A DNA stretch of 64,000 bases from an uncultured Eubacteriales bacterium (GCA_905205065.1 CAJLCI010000001.1:1-64000); one strand, 5' to 3'; numbered from the stretch's first letter, positions 1 through 9,032 are shown. Numbers and translations: made by a program. The notes: generated from the letters alone by a model not told the origin.

Positions 1-104
1 ACTTTTTATATTTCGGATTTTTTGAGTTTTCTATTATTCAGTAGACATTATTTATAAAATTTACCGTCAGAAAAATCCTTCCGGCAAACGGCAAATAATT
101 TGAT

Positions 105-165
105 TTATAAGTTAGCCTTATCTAACCACATATTATGTTAGCACAAGCTAACCTATTTGTCAAGT
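105..165 (-). promoter_or_regulatory. Promoter with palindromic operator-like sites
   Basis: Two inverted repeats lie here: GTTAG-6-CTAAC at about 113-128 and GTTAGC-ACAA-GCTAAC at about 138-153. Read on the minus strand, TTGACA (about 160-155) precedes the second palindrome, which falls in the -35/-10 spacer of a possible leftward promoter (TAACAT at 17 bp or CATAAT at 20 bp). The sites resemble DtxR/IdeR/MntR-type metal operators, which contain TTAG..CTAA halves. The controlled gene would lie left of the window. The regulator is inferred, not seen. Confidence 0.45.
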
Positions 166-182
166 ATTTTTTTTAAAAATCT

Positions 183-220
183 AAGGCAAGATTTACAATT
201 TGTAAACCTTGCCTTTTATA
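183..220. terminator. Rho-independent terminator 3' of the GH94 gene
   Basis: AAGGCAAG-TTTACA pairs with TGTAAA-CTTGCCTT around a three-base loop, with T-rich flanks on both sides. It lies about 100 bases past the stop of the minus-strand GH94 gene and could terminate it, or a transcript entering from the right. Confidence 0.6.
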
Positions 221-323
221 TCGGTACATTATAACTCGAACCATGTAGAATATTACCATACTAATATATTTCTTGATGTTTGAAGCACCGGCAAAACTTT
301 AACTAAATCTCTACATAATTACG

Positions 324-2618
324 TCATACCACTACCTTAACATTAAATCTTGTACGTCCGTTCACATGCGGAATTACAACCTCTTTAGCGCCAACGCCCT
401 TGTTTTCAATTTCAATCGTATATTTGCAGCCTCTAAAAGTACGTTTAACTGTAATATGCTTCCATTCTGCCGGAATACACGGTTTAATGACAAGACCGTT
501 CCAAGAGGCTTTAATGCCAAGAATATACTGTGTAACTGCTATATACATCCAAGCCGCAGTACCTGTCAGCCAGCTGACATTTGCCAATCCAAACTTATCG
601 CTTTCAGGTCCGAATATATTGGACGAATATACATACGGCTCCGCCTTATATCTCCACTCCCCGGCTTTTTCCTGAGCAACCATAGGAAGAAGCTGATGAT
701 AATATTTATAAGCTCTTTCGGGATGTCCGAGCATGCATTCAGCAATAATTGCCCACGTGTTTGCATGGCAGAACACCGATCCGTTTTCGCCGCATCCTTT
801 ATTGTAATATGTAAGAGGATCCTCGGCACTCGGATAATCCTTCATAGACGGATCAATCTTCTTTATTCCCAGATCCGTATCAAGATATTTACTAACGCTT
901 TCCATTGCCTTTTCGGCCTTATCCGGATCTCCCATTCCGGAAATAACCGACCAAGATTGAGTATTGAGCCATATTTTGGCCTGCGGCTGCTCTTTAGATC
1001 CGATAAAAGTACCGTCATCAGTAATGCAGCGCCTGAACCATTCCCCGTCCCAGGCAATTTCATTGATAAGCTTCTTCTGCTCATCATAAAGCTTTCTGTA
1101 TTCGGAAGCATCATCTCCCATCAGCTCCGCGAGCTCTGCCATCATACGCAAAACTGTTCCGAACTGCATCGATGTCCAAATGCTTTCACCCTTGCCCTCA
1201 CGGCAAACCTTGTAAAGCATATCGTTCCAGTCAGATCGAAGCATGAGAGGAAATCCATGCTCGCCGAGATGCTCGCAAGTATATTTGACAGACTTTTTCA
1301 AATGTTCATAAACACTGGCTCCTCCGCCATCGTAATACGGTACTCTTTCTCCAAGAAATTTACGCTGTCCGGTTTCCATAGTAACATAATAAACCGACAT
1401 AATGATCCACAGATGATCATCCGAGTGAATTGTTGTAACGGGATCAAATCCCTCCGTGGGAAAGAAGTAATGATTTACATGACCGTCTTTGTACTGCTGA
1501 CCGAGAAGCAATTTTATCTTATCCTTAGCACGGGTAGTGCTGAACGGAATTTCCGCAAGAATATCCTGAGCGGTATCGCGGTATCCTACTCCTCGGAACG
1601 TACCGGTCGCATAATAAGAAATGTTTCTCGAAAACATAAAGTTTCGTTCCGCCTGATACGGATTCCAAATATTCACCATACGCTGAACATTCTCGTCCGG
1701 GACTTCGCATTGGAAACGCGCAAGACGGCCGCGCCAATGTCTGCGAAGCATTTCAAGGCTCTTTTTCACAAAACCGGGTTCGCGGCAATGAGCAACAGAC
1801 TTTTTAATATCCTCCTCAGTCATAGCTGTGCCGAGAAAAATATTTATCTCCTTAGCTTCTCCAGCTTTCAGTTCAACGTCCAGCTGCAATGCAAAACACG
1901 GATCTCCTCCTGCAAGCGTCGAATTCGTACATTTCCCCGCTATTACATTTTGAGGATTTTCCTCACTGGCATAGCTGCCGATAAACTCATCTCTGTCACA
2001 GTCAAACGCAGTCACAGGGTAATCGGACGCAAAATATACAAGAGGAGTCTGCTCCGGCCGCGGCTGCATTTCAACACCGTATTTATAGACAAGAATATCA
2101 TCCATATTGTAAGCGGAAAGCTGATGCTTATTGTAGCACTGCCACTGAAGCTCGCGCTGAAATTCCATCATACCAAGCTCAACAAAAGGAAAAATAGTGA
2201 TTTTACGGTCTTCATTGCTCCGGATCTTCAAATTCCAAATCAGGCAATTTTCATATTCCCCTACAAAATACCTTGCCCTTACGAATACCCCTCCTCTTTT
2301 CGCTTCATATGTAGTATAGCCCATTCCGTGAGTGGCCTTCCAGACTCTCGGACGGCTTTTTGCCGGCTCTGCGGTAGGACACCAAAAACTCTTTCCGTCC
2401 TTAATGTAAGTATAAAAACCGCTGCGGTCTGTAGGAAGATGAAAAAATCTATAGTGATTAATACGCCAAATCTGGGGAGACTTATAAAAGGCAACGCCGC
2501 CACCTGCCTGAGAAATCATGGCAGTAAACTCCCCGTTAGAAAGATAATTCATCCACGGAGTAGGGGTATTGCTTTTATCAAAGCTGACCTCTTTTCTGTT
2601 GTCATTAAACTGGTACAT
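324..2618 (-). CDS. GH94 family glycoside phosphorylase
   Basis: Family 94 enzymes phosphorolyse beta-linked disaccharides such as cellobiose, cellobionate or diacetylchitobiose, giving a sugar 1-phosphate in the cytoplasm. The 764-residue protein has the family order: an N-terminal beta-sandwich (about 1-290), a linker helix region and an (alpha/alpha)6 barrel (about 310-690) with a C-terminal beta cap. The RSDWNDML stretch (461-468) carries the DWND motif, whose second Asp (Asp466) corresponds to the family's catalytic acid. No signal peptide is present, as expected. The ATG at 2618 follows GAGAAAGGAA. The length is close to cellobiose and cellobionate phosphorylases (about 790-820) but slightly short. 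Substrate cannot be assigned by eye. It is monocistronic, with a dispersed-repeat-rich region upstream. A partial palindrome (TTGTC..GACAA, 2657-2675 region) near its start may be an operator. Confidence 0.85.
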   Translation of the reverse strand: MYQFNDNRKEVSFDKSNTPTPWMNYLSNGEFTAMISQAGGGVAFYKSPQIWRINHYRFFHLPTDRSGFYTYIKDGKSFWCPTAEPAKSRPRVWKATHGMGYTTYEAKRGGVFVRARYFVGEYENCLIWNLKIRSNEDRKITIFPFVELGMMEFQRELQWQCYNKHQLSAYNMDDILVYKYGVEMQPRPEQTPLVYFASDYPVTAFDCDRDEFIGSYASEENPQNVIAGKCTNSTLAGGDPCFALQLDVELKAGEAKEINIFLGTAMTEEDIKKSVAHCREPGFVKKSLEMLRRHWRGRLARFQCEVPDENVQRMVNIWNPYQAERNFMFSRNISYYATGTFRGVGYRDTAQDILAEIPFSTTRAKDKIKLLLGQQYKDGHVNHYFFPTEGFDPVTTIHSDDHLWIIMSVYYVTMETGQRKFLGERVPYYDGGGASVYEHLKKSVKYTCEHLGEHGFPLMLRSDWNDMLYKVCREGKGESIWTSMQFGTVLRMMAELAELMGDDASEYRKLYDEQKKLINEIAWDGEWFRRCITDDGTFIGSKEQPQAKIWLNTQSWSVISGMGDPDKAEKAMESVSKYLDTDLGIKKIDPSMKDYPSAEDPLTYYNKGCGENGSVFCHANTWAIIAECMLGHPERAYKYYHQLLPMVAQEKAGEWRYKAEPYVYSSNIFGPESDKFGLANVSWLTGTAAWMYIAVTQYILGIKASWNGLVIKPCIPAEWKHITVKRTFRGCKYTIEIENKGVGAKEVVIPHVNGRTRFNVKVVV

Positions 2619-2729
2619 TGTTTTTTCCTTTCTCTGTATAACTTGTCCGTACGGCAGACAAATAACGTCAAGTTTTGTTATTCTTCTGTGATATTATTGT
2701 AATGATTCCAAGCAATCAATCAGTACTTC

Positions 2730-2935
2730 GACAATGCTCTGAAACATCACTTTCAACGAAACGAAATAAAACTTTCTTCTCAAACATTAAGCTTTAAGAT
2801 ATTATACCTCTTCATACCACAAAATCTGATTTTACCGAAATGTTTCGGGGTTTTGCCTGCAAAATCGCTGTTCTTAACAGCGAAACGAAACTTGCATCTT
2901 AAAGCGTTCAGCTTTAAGATATTATATCACATTTT
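2730..2935 (+). repeat. Dispersed repeat family B, tandem copies
   Basis: Two related segments lie side by side. The longer (about 2837-2935) runs from AATGTTTCGGGGTTTTGC through CAGCGAAACGAAACTT to AGCTTTAAGATATTATA. The shorter (about 2755-2809) repeats AACGAAACGAAA...AAGCTTTAAGATATTATA. A diverged inverted copy is at 49162-49241. The remaining sequence of this 690-base gap (2936-3288) is AT-rich and holds no gene that I can support. Confidence 0.6.
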
Positions 2936-3328
2936 TTCTCTATAGAAAAGAGGATTTATAAAAAAAATGTAAAATAATATAATAATGTATTATATACTAA
3001 AAAATATATTAAAGCGCTTACTGAAAAAATTATAGCGAAAATTTCATTTCAGTCCTAATGCTTTGAGAATATGCTCGGCAAATACGGCGTTCCCGACATA
3101 AATAAGGATTGTAATTCTAAATCTTCCGATTTTGCTTATCATTAACCGCGATGTCTCTAATATTTCGGAGGCTTACGTAAAAAATTCGCTTTTGTTAGCG
3201 TTAAAAAGAAATATGCGTCCGTAAAGTTTTGTATTTACAGTTATTATTTAATAAATTTAAGGACATACTGTACTAAGAAAGATAAAATAAGGAAAGGAAG
3301 CTTTCACAATGCGGAAAGCAATAAAAAA

Positions 3329-4645
3329 ATGAATTATCTTTGGAAAGACAATCTAACCCCTCCCAAATTCCCGCGCCTTGAAGGAAACGCAGAAACAGAT
3401 GTATTGGTTATCGGCGGCGGAATGGCAGGTGTTTTGTGCGCGGCTCAGCTTAAAAAATCAGGAGTTGACTGCATTCTTACAGAAGGCGAAAAAATCGGAA
3501 ACAAAATAACCAAGGGAACAACGGCTGTTCTCTCCGCGCAGCATGATATACTTTACAGCGATATGATACGTGACTTTGGCGCAACATATGCAAAACTGTA
3601 TCTGGAGGCCAATCTCCGCGCGGTCGAAAAATTTCGCGAACTTTCAAAAGATATACCATGCGATTTTGAGGAAAAGCCCTCGTATATGTATTCCCTGCAT
3701 GACGGTTCACGTATGAAACAAGAAGCCGAAGCGGTAAATTCACTTGGATTCGACGCTGTATTTTCACTTGAAACTCCTCTGCCGTTTCGCGTAGCCGGAG
3801 CTGTATACTACCCCGGAATGGCTCAGTTTCACCCATTAAAATTTCTTTACGGTGTTGCAAAAAAAGAAAATCTGAATATATATGAGAATACCTTTGTTTA
3901 TAAATTGAAAGGTACGACAGCCTATACAAAAAACGGAACTATACGCGCGAAAAAGGTAATTGTTGCAACTCACTTTCCTTTTATTAATCTTCACGGTCTG
4001 TATCCGGTTAAAATGTATCAGCAAAATGCATATGCCGTTGCCTATGAAAATGCGCCTGATCTCGGATGTACCGTAATAGACGCCGCGGAAAACGGAATTT
4101 TTCTGCGTAATTACAACGGATTGCTTATAGTCGGAGGAGGAAGCCATCGCACCGGTAAAAAAGGCGGAGGATTTAATGTTCCGAGAGATTTTGCGAAAAA
4201 ATATTTTCCAGACGCAAAAGAAAAATATGCATGGATAAATCAGGACTGTATAAGTCTCGACGGAATACCGTATATAGGGCATTACGGGAAATTGCTGCCT
4301 GATGTCTATACCGCAACAGGCTTTAATCTATGGGGAATGACTACCTCGATGGCGGCATCGGAAATATTGAGTGATTTGACAGCAGGACGATATAACCGTT
4401 ACGCTCAGGTATTTGCTCCCGACAGAAAAATGAAGGCAGGAAAAGCTCTTGCAAATATCGGGATTTCCGCACTGAATTTACTTTCTCCCACTGTCAAACG
4501 ATGTCCTCACCTTGGATGTGCTTTAAAATGGAATTCTGCCGAACATAGCTGGGACTGTCCCTGCCACGGCTCGCGATTTAAAGAAAACGGGGAAATGATA
4601 AATGGACCCGCAATGAGAAACGCTCATGTTAAGCAGACAAATTAG
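3329..4645 (+). CDS. FAD-dependent oxidoreductase with C-terminal Rieske domain
   Basis: A DadA/glycine-oxidase-like flavoprotein fused to a Rieske [2Fe-2S] domain. The FAD dinucleotide-binding motif VIGGGMAG is at about residues 27-34, preceded by TDVLV. The C-terminal region has CPHLGC and CPCHGSRF, the C-x-H...C-x2-H ligand set of a Rieske centre. The architecture is common in Firmicutes, but the substrate is unknown; amine or amino-acid oxidation with electrons passed to the Fe-S centre is inference. The ATG at 3329 has GGAAAG 11 bases upstream. The stronger AAGGAAAGGAAG (3289-3300) instead sits before a seven-codon frame (3309-3332) that overlaps this start as ATGA. The gene stands alone, and the next promoter lies 40 bases past its stop. 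Confidence 0.85.
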   Translation: MNYLWKDNLTPPKFPRLEGNAETDVLVIGGGMAGVLCAAQLKKSGVDCILTEGEKIGNKITKGTTAVLSAQHDILYSDMIRDFGATYAKLYLEANLRAVEKFRELSKDIPCDFEEKPSYMYSLHDGSRMKQEAEAVNSLGFDAVFSLETPLPFRVAGAVYYPGMAQFHPLKFLYGVAKKENLNIYENTFVYKLKGTTAYTKNGTIRAKKVIVATHFPFINLHGLYPVKMYQQNAYAVAYENAPDLGCTVIDAAENGIFLRNYNGLLIVGGGSHRTGKKGGGFNVPRDFAKKYFPDAKEKYAWINQDCISLDGIPYIGHYGKLLPDVYTATGFNLWGMTTSMAASEILSDLTAGRYNRYAQVFAPDRKMKAGKALANIGISALNLLSPTVKRCPHLGCALKWNSAEHSWDCPCHGSRFKENGEMINGPAMRNAHVKQTN

Positions 4646-4686
4646 TCATGAATTTAAAAAAATAAATTTAAAATGTCAAATAACTA

Positions 4687-4715
4687 TTGACATGTCAGAA
4701 AATGTGTGTTAAAAT
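4687..4715 (+). promoter_or_regulatory. Sigma-A promoter of the T-box/trpXYZ unit
   Basis: TTGACA at 4687-4692 and TAAAAT at 4710-4715 with a 17-base spacer, directly upstream of the T-box leader. Confidence 0.75.
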
Positions 4716-4875
4716 ACTTTTAAAGTATACTTTGTTGTACTTTTAGAATATAAAAACACGGCTTTCTGAACAGATTTTAGAGGCACAGAAGTTTTTGCGA
4801 TGTAAGTATCGTTTATAACGGCGATTACAATATTTCTGTTTAATAAAAGCTTGTGTTATCATATTCAATTAAACC

Positions 4876-5168
4876 TGTGATTAAGAATAGTAGCTCAGCA
4901 AAATTGCCTTCAGAGAGCCGCGGAGGGTGAAATCGCGGCGGTGGATAGCTGTGTGAATGGACTTATGAGGGCGTCCGAAAACGTCAAAATGATTCAGTTT
5001 ATCACTAAGACGCAAGTAGAAAACGACGAGAAATGCACTCGTAAAAAGGCATGGCATATGGTTGTATGCGTGAGAAGGATGTCGAATTGACATCAAGCAG
5101 GGTGGCACCGCAGGAGATTATTATAATACTCCTGTCCCGGCATATATACGGGACAGGAGTGTTTTTTG
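4876..5168 (+). promoter_or_regulatory. Tryptophan-specific T-box leader with terminator
   Basis: A T-box binds a cognate tRNA and lets transcription pass a terminator only when that tRNA is uncharged. The conserved T-box core AGGGTGGCACCGCAGG is at 5099-5114. The terminator is a 12-bp perfect stem (5128-5139 with 5149-5160) followed by GTTTTTTG. In stem I an AGAGAG element (4912-4917) is present, and the specifier loop reads GTGTGAA-TGG-ACTT with TGG (Trp codon) at 4958-4960. The variable base of the UGGN bulge (C at 5106) would pair with a G discriminator, which fits tRNA-Trp. Both signals, plus the TrpXYZ-like genes downstream, support Trp specificity. The element starts within a roughly 460-base leader. 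Its terminator lies 315 bases before the first gene, an unusually long gap. Confidence 0.93.
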
Positions 5169-5482
5169 TTTTCTTTATCTTTTATTCTTATTCAATCACT
5201 GCCGCACCGGAAAAGTTAAGGCAGACCTCTCAAACGCAGCACAAACGCGCTTGGCAAAACAGCTAAGCACAAAATAAAGCCGGCACACAAGGTCAGTATG
5301 CCGTACTGAAATAAATCAATTGACCAAATTTCCAGAATAGGGATGAACTCCTGACACTGGGCATTTCCGCGACGAATTGCACGCCGCAAAAATTCGAAAA
5401 CGCCATAAAATATGGCGAAAATTTATTTGATTATGTTCTGAATTTTTGTCAGAACAATATGTAAGAAAGGTATGGTTAAAAA
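5169..5482 (+). other. Gap between T-box terminator and trpX
   Basis: There is no credible gene here. Two small hairpins are visible: CGCCATA/TATGGCG at 5401-5417 and GTTCTGA/TCAGAAC at 5435-5455. Neither has a U-tract. The second lies just before the trpX ribosome binding site and could affect its access (inference). Confidence 0.5.
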
Positions 5483-6469
5483 ATGAAAAACTCAAGAAAA
5501 ATTTCACGTATTTTTACCACAGCAATGGCGGTAATATCATGCGCAGCTGTATTTTCATCATGCAGTAAAAATGACAAGGTTCCTGTTATCGGAATCAATC
5601 AGCTTGGACAGCACGGTTCCCTTGACAACTGCCGCGAGGGCTTTTTGAAAGGGCTTGAAGAAGCCGGACTTAAAGAAGGAACAGACTTTACAGTTGATTA
5701 CCAGAACGGCGGTTTTGACGACAATGTTATATCTCAGATTTCTTCTACATTTGCATCCAAAAATGTCGACTACATGGTAGGAATTGCAACAAACTCTGCA
5801 ATTTCATGCTATAATGCTGCGGAAGAAAAGAATATTCCGGTTATATTCATCGCGGTTTCGGATCCTGAAGCGGCAAATCTCACGACCGGAAACGTAACGG
5901 GTACCTCCGACAAGCTTCCCGTTGACGCTCAGCTTGAACTTATCCGCAAAATGCAGCCTGACGCATCAACTATAGGAATAATCTACACAACAAGCGAGCC
6001 TAACTCTGTATCTACAATTGCAGACTATAAGGAAAAAGCGGGAAATTTCGGCTTCACAATTGACGCGATCGGCGTAACTTCTCAGGCCGAGGTAACTCAA
6101 GCAGCGGATACCTTAATAAGCCACGGCGTAGATTGCTTTTCAAATCTAACTGATAATAACGTTGTAGGAGTTCTTGATTCAATTTTGGAGAAGACAAACG
6201 AAGCGGGAATTCCCATTTACGGCAGTGAAATTGAACAGGTTCAAAAGGGCTGCGTCGCCTCAGCGGGAATTGATTACATTGAGCTTGGCAAACGCACCGG
6301 ACAAATGGCCGCAAAGCTTATAAAGGGAGAATCAACCGCTTCGGAAATGCCGTATGAGACTATCACGGACTATAAGGTATACATCAACACAAAAGCATGC
6401 AATTCCCTCTCTGTAGAAATTCCGTCTGATATCTCGGAAACTGCGATAGAAGCAAGCGAAGCAGAGTAA
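5483..6469 (+). CDS. trpX: TrpX-type ABC transporter substrate-binding lipoprotein
   Basis: The extracellular binding protein of the aromatic amino-acid importer. It is 328 residues long with a lipoprotein signal: basic N-terminus, hydrophobic stretch, and lipobox FSSC with Cys27 as the lipidated residue. The mature part matches the ABC_sub_bind family (GINQLGQHGSLDNCREGF near the start, then the two-lobed fold). Family members next to Trp T-boxes are the TrpX proteins, and the leader here is Trp-specific, so tryptophan is the likely ligand. This rests on context rather than on a binding-site read-out. The start follows GAAAGGTATGGTT. The permease and ATPase genes follow in the same direction. 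Confidence 0.88.
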   Translation: MKNSRKISRIFTTAMAVISCAAVFSSCSKNDKVPVIGINQLGQHGSLDNCREGFLKGLEEAGLKEGTDFTVDYQNGGFDDNVISQISSTFASKNVDYMVGIATNSAISCYNAAEEKNIPVIFIAVSDPEAANLTTGNVTGTSDKLPVDAQLELIRKMQPDASTIGIIYTTSEPNSVSTIADYKEKAGNFGFTIDAIGVTSQAEVTQAADTLISHGVDCFSNLTDNNVVGVLDSILEKTNEAGIPIYGSEIEQVQKGCVASAGIDYIELGKRTGQMAAKLIKGESTASEMPYETITDYKVYINTKACNSLSVEIPSDISETAIEASEAE

Positions 6470-6474
6470 AATAA

Positions 6475-6660
6475 GCGTCCATTATTTATTAAGACGATTT
6501 TTGAGGCAGACTCAAAAGCAGCTTTAAAGACGGCCTAAAGACAATTTTAAAACGATTTTATAGACAGTCTTAAAAATGGTCTTAAGGACATTTAAAAGGC
6601 AATATTAAAAACGGCCGCTTTTAAAAAAAGCCACGCATAACTTTTAAAAGCCGCATAACA
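6475..6660 (+). repeat. Degenerate short tandem-like sequence between trpX and trpY
   Basis: A run of loosely repeated units such as GACGATTTT, GACAATTTT, AACGATTTTA, GACAGTCTTA and GGTCTTAAGGACATTTAAAAGGC fills the 208-base gap. No gene and no clear terminator is present. It may arise from slippage, or act as an mRNA spacer that sets the binding-protein to permease ratio (inference). Confidence 0.4.
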
Positions 6661-6678
6661 CGGTATTGGAGTAACAGT

Positions 6679-7578
6679 ATGCTCGACTTAATTTTCAACA
6701 CATTAATTCAGGGATTAATTTATTCCCTGCTTGCGTACGGAATATTAATTACCTATAAAATTCTTGATTTTCCTGATTTATCAGTTGACGGAAGTTTTCC
6801 GCTCGGCGCGGCGGTCACCGCCGTAATGCTGACATCCGGCATAAATCCATGGCTCACTCTTCCGGCTGCAATCGCAGTCGGAGCATTTGCCGGACTTGTT
6901 ACTGGAGTAATTCACGTAAAATGTCGTGTGCGCGACCTTCTTGCCGGAATTATAACAATGACCGCGCTTTTTTCAATAAATCTTCAAATTGCAGGATCAA
7001 ATCTTGCAGTTCCGCGTGATTTTAATACTATATTCACATCCGGCATTATGGATAAAATATTTGGAATCTTTCCAGGAATCGACACGCTTGTAAACAGAAA
7101 GCTGTTTCTGACATTAGTTATTTCGGTCGCCGCTAAAATTCTGCTTGACTTATATTTCAAAACAAAAAGCGGCATGCTTCTGCGTGCAGTAGGAGATAAC
7201 GGAACTCTTGTAACTTCACTTGCAAAAAACAGCGGTACCGTTAAAATTCTCGGCCTTGTAATTTCCAATGCGCTTGTAGCACTGTGCGGATGCATTGTCT
7301 GTCACGATCAACGCGCTTTTTCAAGCACAATGGGTACCGGTCAAATGGTCTTCGGACTCGCGGCGGTTATAATCGGAACGACAATTTTCCGCCGTGCGTC
7401 ATTCGTCCGCGGAACTACCGCCGTAGTAGTGGGAAGCATAGTTTATAAGCTTTGTATTCAGCTTGCACTGCTCGCGGGACTTCCTGCAAATCTTCTTAAG
7501 CTGATTACGGCAGTCCTGTTCCTGATTATCCTTATTCTCGGCAATTTTCAGAAGAAAGGCGGCCGCAGACATGCTTGA
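6679..7578 (+). CDS. trpY: TrpY-type ABC transporter permease
   Basis: A 299-residue integral membrane protein of the LivH/BPD-transp_2 class with about eight to nine hydrophobic segments. The N-terminal LLAYGILITYKILDFPDLSVDGSF stretch is typical of this permease group. It forms the membrane channel of the importer with TrpX and TrpZ. The ATG at 6679 is preceded by GGAGTAACAGT. Its last eight bases overlap the ATPase start, so the two are probably translationally coupled. Confidence 0.87.
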   Translation: MLDLIFNTLIQGLIYSLLAYGILITYKILDFPDLSVDGSFPLGAAVTAVMLTSGINPWLTLPAAIAVGAFAGLVTGVIHVKCRVRDLLAGIITMTALFSINLQIAGSNLAVPRDFNTIFTSGIMDKIFGIFPGIDTLVNRKLFLTLVISVAAKILLDLYFKTKSGMLLRAVGDNGTLVTSLAKNSGTVKILGLVISNALVALCGCIVCHDQRAFSSTMGTGQMVFGLAAVIIGTTIFRRASFVRGTTAVVVGSIVYKLCIQLALLAGLPANLLKLITAVLFLIILILGNFQKKGGRRHA

Positions 7579-8344
7579 ACTTAAAAATATTACAAAAATA
7601 TATAATCCCGGAACAATTAATGAAATGTGTCTTTTTGATAATTTCAGTCTCACATTGAACGACGGCGAATTTCTTTCAATTGTCGGAAGCAACGGAAGCG
7701 GAAAAACGTCAATGCTGAACATAATCTGCGGTTCAATTCCAACAGACAGCGGAACGATCGAAATAGGCGGTCAAAACGTTGGAAAAATGCGCGATTACCA
7801 ACGTGCGCAGAGAATTGGAAGAGTCTATCAGAATCCCGCAATGGGTACCTGCCCTTCAATGACAATCCTTGAAAATATGTCTCTCGCGGACAACAAAGGA
7901 AAGCCTTTCGGTCTCGGATTCGCTGTAAAGAAAAAAAGAGCTGAAGTATACCGCGAAAAGCTCCGTGAGCTCGGTCTCGGTCTTGAAGATAAGCTCGACG
8001 TGAAAGTCGGCTCACTTTCAGGAGGTCAGCGACAGGCAATCGCTCTCTTAATGGCTGTGATGACTCCCATAGATTTTCTTATACTTGATGAACACACAGC
8101 AGCGCTTGATCCTCGGACAGCCGAAATTATAATGCAGCTTACCGATAAACTTGTAAAGGAAAAAAAGCTTACCGCAATGATGGTAACTCACAATCTGCGC
8201 TATGCCGTTGAATACGGCTCGAGGCTTGTCATGATGGATAAAGGCAGATTTGTTATGGATGTTAGCGGCGATGATAAAAAAAATCTATGCACCGAGGACA
8301 TTTTAGACGAGTTTAACCGTATATCAATCGAATGCGGAAATTAA
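7571..8344 (+). CDS. trpZ: TrpZ-type ABC transporter ATPase
   Basis: The nucleotide-binding subunit of the importer, 257 residues. The Walker A motif GSNGSGKT is at 39-46, the signature LSGGQRQ at about residue 150, and Walker B LILDEHTAALD follows, with the switch His in MVTHN further on. It overlaps trpY and ends 46 bases before a terminator. No other solute-specific gene is in the unit, so the Trp assignment comes from the T-box leader and TrpX. Confidence 0.9.
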   Translation: MLELKNITKIYNPGTINEMCLFDNFSLTLNDGEFLSIVGSNGSGKTSMLNIICGSIPTDSGTIEIGGQNVGKMRDYQRAQRIGRVYQNPAMGTCPSMTILENMSLADNKGKPFGLGFAVKKKRAEVYREKLRELGLGLEDKLDVKVGSLSGGQRQAIALLMAVMTPIDFLILDEHTAALDPRTAEIIMQLTDKLVKEKKLTAMMVTHNLRYAVEYGSRLVMMDKGRFVMDVSGDDKKNLCTEDILDEFNRISIECGN

Positions 8345-8389
8345 TTTCGTCACAGCCAGTATAAATTTAAGCTTATTAAACTTATTAAA

Positions 8390-8424
8390 ACTTAAGGAGC
8401 TTTTTGAAAAAAGCTCCTTAAGAA
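8390..8424 (+). terminator. Hairpin ending the trpXYZ unit
   Basis: CTTAAGGAGCTTTTT pairs with AAAAAGCTCCTTAAG around a GAA loop. The U-rich stretch lies within the stem, and the 3' flank lacks a clean T-run. Its position 46 bases after the trpZ stop supports a terminator role. Confidence 0.55.
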
Positions 8425-8908
8425 TCCTCAAAAACTTTTAAAATGCTGTCTATTAACAGGGATAATCGACAAACGGAGTGTTACAGAGCATTTATTTTAA
8501 TACGTTCATAGTAATAATTTTAAGCTGTCTTAAGTTGTTTCAAGTCATTTTTAAGTTGACAAAACCGGGCTAACTAGATTGTGTTGGACTTTAGTGCCGT
8601 CAAATAAAATCAGAAGTGCGCTGTCAACTTTAGCTTTCAGTCTTTAATACGAAAAGTTTGCAGTATAATTCAAAGCGATACAACTTGATTTAAGATAATT
8701 GATAATTCAATAGATTCAGTTTAATTCAACGTGATTTAAGCTGCATGCGGCGTTCGTCACGACTGCCAATGCAGCTGAAAATCTTATATTTCAGACCTAG
8801 TCCACATTGATAAAGTATTGAGGAAATGCGTGATTTGACTTGCGTTAGCCCACAATGTCAAGTTTCTTCTGTTTTGTACGGAAAACAGGTTATCCTTAGA
8901 ATTAACTT
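8425..8908 (+). other. Long non-coding gap before the acyl-CoA synthetase
   Basis: No frame with a ribosome binding site is present. Short related motifs recur (AAGCTGTCTTAAGTTG, GATTTAAGATAATTG, CAACGTGATTTAAGCTG), together with a GCATGCGG...GCAGCTG stretch. It could be degenerate repeat or an unrecognised RNA; I see nothing decisive. Confidence 0.3.
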
Positions 8909-8989
8909 ATCCGGTCATGCCGTCCATCCGACGTAATTTTTCGGTTGTGTTTATCTTTTGATACGGCATAGCCGGATTATTTTTTTATT
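8909..8989 (+). terminator. Large-loop hairpin with T-run
   Basis: ATCCGGTCATGCCGT (8909-8923) pairs with ACGGCATAGCCGGAT (8963-8977), interrupted by one internal 2x2 mismatch. The loop is 39 bases, and TATTTTTTTATTTT follows directly. It has the form of an intrinsic terminator for a transcript coming from the left, possibly a small RNA, just before the next promoter. Confidence 0.5.
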
Positions 8990-9003
8990 TTCATCAAATA
9001 CTA

Positions 9004-9032
9004 TTGACATAAACATTATACCATAATATAAT
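9004..9032 (+). promoter_or_regulatory. Strong sigma-A promoter of the acyl-CoA synthetase
   Basis: TTGACA at 9004-9009 and TATAAT at 9027-9032, a 17-base spacer and two perfect hexamers. Confidence 0.85.

Noticed and set aside
366..2702. A 778-codon open frame on the plus strand opposite the GH94 gene
   Set aside because: It is the antisense shadow of a gene with clear GH94 motifs. It has no ribosome binding site and an implausible composition.
8425..8989. 6S RNA or a known riboswitch
   Set aside because: I could not recognise the conserved bases or overall fold of 6S or of any riboswitch class, so I only note a hairpin.
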